Source: Otatea glauca (Eukaryota; Streptophyta; Magnoliopsida; Poales; Poaceae). Taken from it: a stretch of 64,000 nucleotides of DNA. Shown one piece after another: positions 56,014-64,000 of this stretch. Below the pieces are notes generated by a model, which saw nothing but the letters and a program-made list of their open reading frames with translations, ran no database searches and had not been told where the DNA came from. Numbering within the stretch: the first letter of the stretch is position 1; each line of letters opens with the position of its first letter. The translations under genes and the position numbers were made by a program. The stretch is taken from contig CM070723.1 of assembly GCA_036346275.1 (NCBI GenBank), forward strand, positions 62,001 to 126,000. Reading direction: 5' to 3'.

Positions 56014-58906
56014 ATGGACGCGAGTCAGGTACTCATTCCAATCCCTAACAGTAAAGATCAGTATTTTCTTGGTCCGATAGGGAATCTAGACGCCAGCACG
56101 GTTATTAGCCAGGACATTCCTCGCCTCCCTCTATCGGCTACTGCGTTTAATATAGAGAGCTGGGAAAAAAGCTTCAGCGCATGGCCAACAGCGCTCAAAG
56201 GATGGAGATCTTGGTATATTCGCGTGGTCGCCCGTAAAAGAACAGAATGGGAAAGGATGGGTATAGTGAATGCATCCTCTCTTTAGCCGATCCGAAGCCA
56301 ATGAGCCCTTAGTGGCCACGGCCGTTATTTCGGTCGGAGACCTTCAACGCCTTCCTATTTCATATCGCCCCATCGCCCAACTTTATTAGACGTTGCTCAA
56401 TTGTGTTGTCTTCGCCGATGGAGATCAAGTATCGGCTTTTAGTGGAAAACCAAAATATAAGCTTATCCGATCTAAAGGTGAAGGTTGGGCAAAATATATT
56501 GGAAATAACAACAAGGTTAATGGCCTAGTATCGGACGAAGAGCACGTTGCATTCTTGAATCTTTGGCTAGACCGCTTCTTGTTCTGTGGAGCGTCTCTTG
56601 GACCAACACAAGTATATCAGCTCATAGCGGAACAGCTGGTAGAGGGTCGTCGGCTAGCATTAGGATGTTCTTAGGAGCAGTCTGTCAAATGATGCATGTG
56701 ATTAGGAGTCGGCTATTTACCGGATTTGCCAGATTTTGCGTCGGCAATGTAGGCGGTCCTCTGTGGTTCATCCAAGTATGGTTGTACTGCTTATTTAGCC
56801 GATCTTTCAAATTGGATCCTTCAGAAGATTCGGCGTTTTCTCGCGAAGACACACCATAAAATGCAGCACTAGAATTCAGAGCCAGCCGATCTTATGGCGA
56901 AAGATACATTATGTGTTCTGGCAGCAAGAAGATTTCTCCAGTTAGCCTGAAAAAATACCTATCTTTCTTCCTGAACTTGGATAGTAATTATTTTAGCCAA
57001 CAAGACTTCTTCAGTTATACCAACGCAGCCGATTTTGAATGGCCATCTTTTCTTCATCTAGATTCTGACAGCTCTGAGATGCCTGAATCGACTTTGGATT
57101 TCTTTAAAAATTTTATTTCTCCTGGTGTCTTTCATGTCGGCTTTAATACAAGAAACCGTACCTTCCAGCCTTCATATGAATTCTACCATCCTTCCGTCTT
57201 TGCTAGACAATTAGGTTTCGGTCAGATGATCCCCAACCTTTCACTCCTTGATTTAGTACAGCCCAGGATCAGAGTACGATCTTTAGCTGCAGCCAACATG
57301 GTCTTGAAAATAGTCGATGATTTGCAAATCAGATCCTTGCCGCACTTTGTTTTGAACAGTCGTCGGTCTAGCCGATACTCTGCGTGGTGGTCTTCAATTG
57401 CAGAAGCGGTTCTCCTTGATCGTTCTCCATCAGCTATTATTGCTGCCCTTTTCCTAGACCTATCTGAGCCGATGGTCTCTTCAGATAACGATTCAAGCGA
57501 CGAATCGAGCTCCAGATATGATAATACAAGTCTCGTAAATATTACTAGCGAGGTATTTAATCTATTTAACTTTTCTCCATCGCAGCCCATACGAACTTAT
57601 CTCATCGGCTTTATACTCCTCTTTGCAGACTAAAGCTGATGGCAAGAAGCCGATCGATATTCCTGTAGTAAGCAAAGGAAAACGACAGCACAAAGCAACT
57701 GCACTTACCGGCTATACCTCCAGTTCTTTGGGTATTCAAAGTCCATCTTTATCTGATTTAGAAAGACAACAGCAACCAAGTAAATTATACCCGACCATTT
57801 CTCGTTCCTTTTATTCTTTCCGTTTTTCATTTAACTAACTTTCCAGCCGATGAATTTTCAGAGAAGAAGAAGCCAAAGTCCACCAAAGCTCCTGCCAAGA
57901 AAAAATACTCCAAGCCACAGGAACAAAGTGGCGAAAGTTCACCGCACGGATCGGCCACTACTCAGGTATTTTTTCCATCTCAAAAATTTTACGAATATTG
58001 ATTTAAACCATCGGTTTTCATTATATTCTCTCTTTCAGCCTACCGCGTCGGCACAAGTGGTCAACATTCTATCAAGCTTACCTGATATATCAGCCAAAGA
58101 GTCATTGCTTCCTCAGCCGATACCATTGCCAACAACCGCTCTTTGTTCGGAGATTTCGATACATCCAACATTCTCGGCTTTAATTTATCGGACTTGATGA
58201 CCTGAAGTCTTTGCGTACCGATGATTACATCTCTCGCAATTGAAACATTATTGCGGTCTCAAAAGATGCGTCGTCTGCGGTCTCATCGGCTCCTGGAATG
58301 CAAGATCGCCTCAATAAGCTTTTTGATCTAGTGTCCAGGCTGCAGTCAGAGATCCTGAATCATAATCAGCCAATCCGGGATGCTATGGCTGCAGTTGAGG
58401 CCGATCTGCCACCAGCGGCCATGGCTGCACTGCTTGAAGTATGCCATCTGGATGAGAAAAAAGCTTTGGTGGAGGCAGCCCAAGAAAGGAAGAAGAAGAG
58501 AGAAGCCCAATAAGCCGACCAGAGGATTCTTGACAAAATGGTTGCGGAGACGAAGGCAAAGAAAAAAAAGTTTGATGCAACCATAGAATCTCTGAAAGCT
58601 AACAAAACCTCCCTTCAGAAATTGGAAACCACTAAGAAATTTCTTGAGGATGAATTGTCGAAAACGATAAAGCTCATTGCTGAAGGCCAAGATTCCTTTG
58701 AAAAAGCAACTTCGTCCGCTAAGCAACAGAAGGCAGAAATAGCATCGGCTGTAGCAACCTTTAAAGAGCAATCGGCTAAACTTGTACCCATCCCGGGCAG
58801 TGCGACAGAAGATGACAAAATCCTGGATGAGGTGCAGGAAACTATAGCTAAGGCTGCTGGAGCATTATCTGCTTTGGGTGCACGACTCCCAGGCTCTGGG
58901 ATGTAA
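56014..58906 (+). pseudogene. Antisense gene of the Tat element: plant-mobile-domain-like protein with introns
   Basis: It reads opposite to gag-pol. The start ATG at 56014 opens MDASQVLIPIPNSKDQYFLG. Plant-mobile-domain landmarks follow: LKGWRSWYIRVVARKR, PTLLDVAQL (near 56370), HVAFLNLWLDRFLFCGASLG and GGPLWFIQVWLYCLF. Three introns with GT-AG borders keep the frame: 57553-57628, 57780-57846 and 57966-58038 (76, 67 and 73 bp). A Lys-rich linker leads to a coiled-coil tail (58298-58906) ending LGARLPGSGM. Lesions: frameshifts near 56285-56340 and 56600-56660, a TAA near 56857, and breaks between 58190 and 58540. PMD proteins of hosts (MAIN/MAIL1) act in silencing and are thought to derive from or be shared with such elements; the role here is unknown. 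The protein class is a by-eye call. Confidence 0.65.
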
Positions 58907-59079
58907 CCTTTTTAACAGTTCCAAAATACTTACTCAAATACTTTGAATACTTGTAATTTTGCAATGTTTATAATCGGCTGTTTAACCGATTTATATTTTG
59001 CCTATATCCTGAGTTTGCAATCCTTTCAGCCGATTAACAGCATCGTGTTAATCTTGGCTCTGAACAATATTTTAGTCGG

Positions 59080-60114
59080 CTAGGCTCCGATCCAAACGCT
59101 AGGATAGTATTTCTTTAGATATTTCCCATTAATTGCTTTAGGCAAGACATACCCTTCTAGTGTTTCCAGTAAGTACGAGTTTCCACCAACTAGCCGATTA
59201 ATTTTGTATGGTCCTTCCCACGTAGGTGACCATTTTCCAAATCGGTTATCCCTAGAATCAACAGGCAAAATTGTTTTCCATACTAAATCGGCTTGATCGA
59301 AAGATTTAGGCATGACCCTTTTATTGTATGCCCTTGCAACTCTGATCTTATTCTTTTTAAGCCGATCAAGCGTGGACAAACGTAACTCTGCTAACTCATC
59401 CAAGCTGTCAATCATTAAGTCATTGTAATCTTGAGCCGACAAACCATTCTGTCTGGCTATTTGTATCGACTCAATGTTGATTTCTACAGGTAAAACAGCT
59501 TCTTGTCCATACACCAATTGGTAAGGTGAAAGCTTTGTCGCTCCGTGATAAGATAGCCGATAGACCCAAAGTGACTCCGATAGAGTCGAATGCCAATTCC
59601 TTGGTTTCTCATCAATTTTTCTTTTGATCAACTTGATTAGTGTTTTATTAGACGACTCGGCTTGTCCGTTAGCCTGAGCGTAATATGGCGAAGAGTTTAA
59701 CAATTTGATCCCTAGACTTGTGGCGTAACCTTGAAACTCGTTAGACATGAATACCGTACCTTGATCGGTCGTAATTGTTTGTGGTATTCCAAACCGATGG
59801 ACGATATGTTCATTTACAAAACTAATCGCCTCAACACTAGTCACCTTCTTAAGTGGGATAGCCTCAACCCACTTTGAAAAGTAATCGGTTGCGGCCAAAA
59901 TAAATTTGTGGCCTTTACTCGAAGCAGGAAATATTTGGCCGATTATATCTATTCCCCAACCCCTAAACGGCCAAGGTTTAATAATTGGATGTAAAGCCGA
60001 TGCTTGTGCTAGTTGTACGTTGCCGAACTTTTGACATGTCTGACATCCTTTATAGTACTTGAAACAATCCTCTAGCATCGTCGGCCAAAAATAACTTTGT
60101 CGTCGAGCATCCAT
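59080..60114 (-). pseudogene. Gypsy integrase
   Basis: The zinc-finger second half CQTCQKFG is followed by the catalytic core with its DDE residues: GIDIIG, TTDQGTVFMS and GQAESSNK. A C-terminal region (KWSPTWEGPYKINRLVGG) follows. The first half of the HHCC finger lies upstream in another frame (HQSAHKM near 60110-60135), separated by a frameshift, and a TAA at 60153-60155 cuts it off from RNase H. The core itself looks intact over 344 residues. Confidence 0.85.
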
Positions 60115-60152
60115 TTCATCTTATGTGCCGATTGATGAGAACCACAAATCCC

Positions 60153-61499
60153 TTAGTGTACTTCACCCATTGCCACCCGCGCTTCTTCAGTTTCAAGACA
60201 TCTCAACAACAAACCTTCCATAGTCCGATAATATAGTATATCGTCCAAAACAACGTATTTCAACGCTTGTTGTCTTATCTTTCGTTCTGTCGGCTTGGAT
60301 GGATCGACTAGATAATCTTTTATTTGCGTTCTCCAATCAAGAATATCTGCGCACATGATCGCTTTGCTCACGGTTCGATCTCGACTTTGGTCAAAATCCT
60401 TATATCCTGATGCTTGCTGAGCTAAAGCATTAGCTCTATCGTTCAATTCACGAGGAATATGACCGATAGAAAATGAAGTAAAAGAGCTGATAATCTCTAA
60501 ACATTGTTCTAAATATCTCAGTAGTATTTCATCCCAACATTGGTATTCTCCCTTTATTTGCTGTACTACCAACAGTAAATCACCATATGCCTCAACAGCT
60601 CTTACTCCAATATTTTCTAACAACAGTAAGCCTTTGAGTAACGCTTCGTACTCGGCCTGGTTGTTGGGGCATCGGTTATTTAGCCGAAATGCAAATTCAA
60701 AGCTATGCCCTTTGGGTGAAGTGAGTACAATACCGATACCATCACCTTCCCCACATCTTGATCCACAAAGAACAGATTGCCATGGTGCTACCAAGACTAG
60801 GTTTGCTGCTGTGTCATGTCCTGTTATAAAATCGGCTAGGACTTGTCCTTTGACTGCTTTGGCCGATTCGTATGATAAGTCGAACTCGACCAAGGCGTAA
60901 GCCCACTTGCCAAGTCGACCTCGCAGAATTGGAGTTGACAATATATATTTTATAACATCGGTTTTGCAGATGACCTTACAAGCCGATGCTAATATGTAGT
61001 GCCTTAGTTTTGTGCACGAGAAGTACAAGGATAAACATAGTTTTTCGATAAAAGAGTACCTGACTTCTGCGTCCAGCAACCATCGGCTTAAATAAAAGAT
61101 AACCCTCTCTTTACCATGCACTTCTTGTGCCAAAACAGCTCCAATAGTATCTTCTTCGGCCGAGACATATAATCTGAAAGGAATCCCTTTTTGAGGTGCG
61201 AACCAAAGCGGAGGGTTGGACAAATACCTTTGACTTCGTTGAAAGTCACGATCGGCTCCCCATATAAATTCTTTATTGTCCTTCAACTTCAGTAATGGAG
61301 TAAAGGCACGAATTCTACCAGAGAGGTTCGAGATGAACCGACGGAGATAGTTAATTTTGCCGATCGACTTTTGTAATTCGTTTTTGCATATCGGTGGTTC
61401 AGTATTGGCTATGGCCTTGACCCTTGTTTGGCTGACTTCGATTCCTCTTTCATGTACCATAAAGCCTAAAACTGCATCCACCGACACGCTAACGCACAC
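60153..61499 (-). pseudogene. Gypsy RT connection, RNase H and archaeal-type RNase H
   Basis: The first part holds the end of RT and the element's own RNase H (SIGKINYLRRFISNLSGRI; LYVSAEEDTIGAVLAQE; IFYLSRWLLDAEVRYSFIEK). After a linker, a second RNase H domain shows NNRCPNNQAEYEALLKGLL, YGDLLLVVQQIKGE and IPRELNDRANALAQ, the archaeal-type domain typical of Tat elements. Its first catalytic Asp, normally in FDGS, is replaced: the sequence reads VLCGSRC (codon at 60765-60767). The frame ends in TAA at 60153, where family members normally read on into integrase. Confidence 0.8.
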
Positions 61500-62407
61500 T
61501 TGTAAGGATTCATCTTCAAACCGTGCGACCTTATGTTTTTAAACACCCTCTCTAAATCGGCCAGATGTTGGAAATCGTCTGCAGATTTTACCGCTACATC
61601 GTCAATATATATTTCGACAATGTGGCCGATTAAATCATGAAAGATCAGATTCATTGCCCGCTGATACGTTGCTCCAGCGTTTTTCAAGCCGAAAGTCATT
61701 ACTGTCCACTCGAACAATCCTATTGCACCAGGACATCTGAAAGCCGTCTTTGGTATATCGGCTTCTGCCATGAGTATCTGGTTATACTCGACATTACCAT
61801 CTAAAAAACTTATGATCTTGTTCCCTGATGCAGCATCAATAAGCATATCGGCTATCGGCATCGGGTATTCATCTTTCGGCGTCGCCTTGTTCAAATCTCT
61901 AAAGTCGACGCATACCCGAAGCTTTCCATTTTTCTTCATAACAGGAACAATGTTGGAAACCCACTCTGCGTATCGGCAAGGCTTGATAAATTTTGCTTCC
62001 AACAACCGTTCTATTTCTTCCTTTATGACTTGGTACAAGGCTGAATTAAAACGCCTGGGATACTGTTTAAACGGCAGATAGCCCGATTTTATAGGTAGCC
62101 GATGTTCCACCAGTTGACGGCTTAATCCGGGCATCTCATGATACTCCCAAGCGAAACAATCCTTATAATCTCTAAGTATTTTTATTAGTTTCTCCTTGCA
62201 CTTTACATCTAAATTCGCACTAACAAAAGTTGGTCTTTTTCTATCACCGCTACCTATATCGACTTCTTCAAGTAAATCGGTGGATGTGAAGCCTTGACCT
62301 AACTTCTCAATTTCTTCAACATCTTCGATGGTTTCGTAGCTATCCGTTGTTTGCCGATAGCTTTGCATTTTATCCTGCAGCGCTTTCAATGTTTTTCTTG
62401 TCCCCAT
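61466..62407 (-). pseudogene. Gypsy reverse transcriptase
   Basis: RT blocks are in order: AEWVSNIVPVMKKNGKLRV, CVDFRDLNKATPKDEYPMP, FLDGNVEYNQI, FRCPGAIGLFEWTVMTFGLK, NAGATYQRAM and the active-site YIDDVAVKS. The usual FLDGNAGYNQI block has changes. The frame passes into the RNase H frame at about 61466-61499 only through a frameshift. This enzyme copies element RNA into DNA in the virus-like particle. Confidence 0.85.
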
Positions 62408-62557
62408 CGGCGTATTACTTCATTTGCCCGATCAAAAGTGCCCGGCTTGACACTGATCGGCATGAGACCTGACTTGCTCACACAAATGAAATCGCAGTCG
62501 TCCAGCGCCTTGCCCGATATGCAGCCAGCTTCTTCGTGTTGCCAATTCGCATCGGAG

Positions 62558-63250
62558 CTAGCCATGGCAATGTGAGCCGATGTATCGGTAGAACGACCTC
62601 AACTTCTTCTCCGCTCCATTGAACAAGCGCTTGATGCATGGTCGATGGGATACAACGCTTGCATGAATCCAATCCCGCCGAGCAAAGACATCGTAGTTTC
62701 CTTTGGCATCAATTACAAAGAATGTTGTTGGCAAGGTCTTGCTGCCGACAGTCAGCTCAGTGACCATGACACCCTTTGCTTCTGTAGGGTCACCTGTGAA
62801 GTCATTCATAACCATGTTAGTTTTGATTAAGTCTTCGTCAGACTTACCCAGTTTTTTGCATGTCGTGTACGGCATCAGATTCACCGTGGCACCCCCGTCT
62901 ACTAGCATCCTTGATATCGGCTTGCCATTTATATATCCTTTCAGATACAATGGTTTCAGATGCCGATGATCATCTTTGGGTTTCTCGAAGATGGCGCTCT
63001 GCACGCCGGAGCACAGCTGAGCAACTGCCTCTTTGGCCGATTCAGTTCTGACTCTAAACTCAGCCGGCAATGTGAACACCATGTTAATATCCATTGGAGG
63101 CGTGTCATCCCGAATCATAGGAGAATCCAAGTCATCAGCCGATTCGAAATCTTCTTCGGCTTGTTCTTTTCTTCTCCACTCTTTTTTGACGCATTTAACT
63201 GGACGAAGTTCGTTAAACACTTCGTCTCTCTCTCTCTGCGTCGGCCTCAC
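62558..63250 (-). pseudogene. Gypsy aspartic protease region
   Basis: The segment RMLVDGGATVNLMPYTT has the shape of the retroelement aspartic protease site, with DGGA where D-S/T-G-A is usual. It is followed by TNMVMNDFTGD and the conserved FFVIDAKGNYDVFARRDWIH (family usually LLGRDWIH). The N-terminal part is charged linker. A frameshift or stop separates it from RT (62407-62558). Confidence 0.75.
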
Positions 63251-63992
63251 GAATCTCTTGCGTCCTTAGCCTCTGAAGCCGTCGTCGTTGCGATCGGCTC
63301 AGGCCAGATGGAAACCACCTGGGTTTGGGTTCCACCGGCTTTCGTATTTGACCAGCCAAATCTTCTTGATTAGAACTGGGCTCGTGCGTCTTGTTTTGGC
63401 TCGGTTCTTGATTCGGTTTAGATATTCTCTCGTGGACCGGCCTTGTGTGACTTCTGCCCTGCTCTCTGATCGGCCCAGATAGTCTATCTCTGGCCGATTG
63501 CCTTGGCCAATCGTCTTGGGGATAATGTTCCATCGGGCAGGTGTACGGTGATGGTAACGCTACTCTTCTTTCCCAGTAAAACTGCCAAAAGGGACACCTT
63601 CTATGTGCCCTCTCAACATTCTCAGTTTGGTACAAATTATCCGTCCGGCGAGTATTACTCTGTGGTCGGCTATTCATCCTTTCGTATTTCTCCATTAATT
63701 GCGAGAACGTTGGACTTGACCTTTTCGCTGGATGCCTTGACGTAGATTTCTCTGCTTTGTACCATTTACCCACCTGGGGATTCCCCTTGGGTTTAATGGT
63801 TCTTGAATTTTTTCCTTCTTGATCGGCTTCTATTTGTAAGGAACCGATGGTAATCTTCAGTGTTTGACCGCCGTCCGAGCTTGATTGTATGTCGACTTGT
63901 CGACCCTTTTTCTGCACGTCTTGCATCGGCTCTTTTCCTTTAGCCGAACACTGCACCGTGTTGATGGGGAACGGATCAACATCAACTTGCAT
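63213..63992 (-). pseudogene. Gypsy gag C-terminal/linker region (cut by window edge)
   Basis: A charged, low-complexity frame (KGKEPMQDVQKKGRQVD, KRSSPTFSQLMEKYERM, YQTENVERAHRRCPFWQFYW, NQTEPSQNKTHEPSSNQ-like) of the type found between gag and protease in Tat elements. CPFW may be a remnant of the zinc knuckle. It overlaps the protease frame by about 40 bp in another phase. The main gag domain lies beyond the right edge. Confidence 0.55.
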
Positions 63993-64000
63993 GGTCGGCT

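Larger units (their letters stand above)
55020..64000 (-). mobile_element. Ty3/gypsy Tat-lineage retrotransposon, 3' part (continues past right edge)
   Basis: Transcribed leftward. From right to left: gag region, protease, reverse transcriptase, RNase H with an added archaeal-type RNase H, integrase, a non-coding/antisense-gene region, a polypurine tract and the 3' LTR. Integrase after RNase H defines Ty3/gypsy. The second RNase H and an antisense gene between integrase and the 3' LTR are hallmarks of the Tat lineage. The 5' LTR and start of gag lie beyond 64000. Several frameshifts and stops make this copy non-autonomous. Confidence 0.85.

Overview
The window is plant nuclear DNA, almost certainly from a grass (Poaceae). 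The evidence is: intron-rich nuclear genes with GC-rich first exons, short GT-AG introns, dense nested MITEs, LTR retrotransposons of grass type (Copia and Ty3/gypsy of the Tat lineage), and the run omega-3 desaturase - symplekin - phospholipase C, which I recall as neighbours near the end of rice chromosome 7 (from memory, not checked here). No prokaryotic, organellar, rRNA, tRNA or CRISPR feature was seen.

Layout. 1-10.6 kb is repeat-rich and gene-free: a hAT-type element with a perfect 8-bp target duplication (875-3374), an LTR-like block with a two-part tandem repeat, two arrays of one degenerate AT-rich repeat of about 160 bp, and a second hAT-type element. A PWWP-domain chromatin gene lies on the minus strand at 10.7-12.4 kb. 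12.6-21.9 kb is again mobile DNA: a Mutator-type MITE with a 9-bp target duplication, two fold-back MITEs, and a decayed minus-strand gypsy element whose leader has been hit by a solo LTR. A phosphoinositide-specific phospholipase C gene (8 coding exons, plus) follows at 22.0-25.1 kb, then an internally deleted Copia element with intact target duplication (25.7-29.0 kb). The minus strand of 29.7-41.1 kb is a complete symplekin/ESP4-type mRNA 3'-processing scaffold gene in 27 coding exons, all in phase. A plastid omega-3 fatty acid desaturase (8 exons, minus) is at 42.8-45.7 kb, a hAT transposase relic at 46.9-47.8 kb, and a PHD-finger/GNAT protein of the IDM1 type (6 exons, plus) at 48.4-51.4 kb. 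A VQ-motif pseudogene with a stop inside the VQ core lies at 52.5-52.9 kb.

From 55.0 kb to the right edge lies the 3' part of a minus-strand Ty3/gypsy Tat-lineage element (3' LTR, polypurine tract, then integrase, RNase H, RT, protease and gag reading leftward). Between integrase and the 3' LTR it carries a gene on the opposite strand, with its own TATA-like box and at least three small in-phase introns, encoding a plant-mobile-domain-like protein with a coiled-coil tail. The whole element is unusually rich in the word ATCGGC/GCCGAT. This antisense gene and the word enrichment are the most interesting signals here.

The five host genes look like independent housekeeping genes (chromatin, lipid signalling, RNA processing, plastid lipid desaturation, chromatin/transcription), not a pathway. 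All gene models are by-eye splice models without transcript support.
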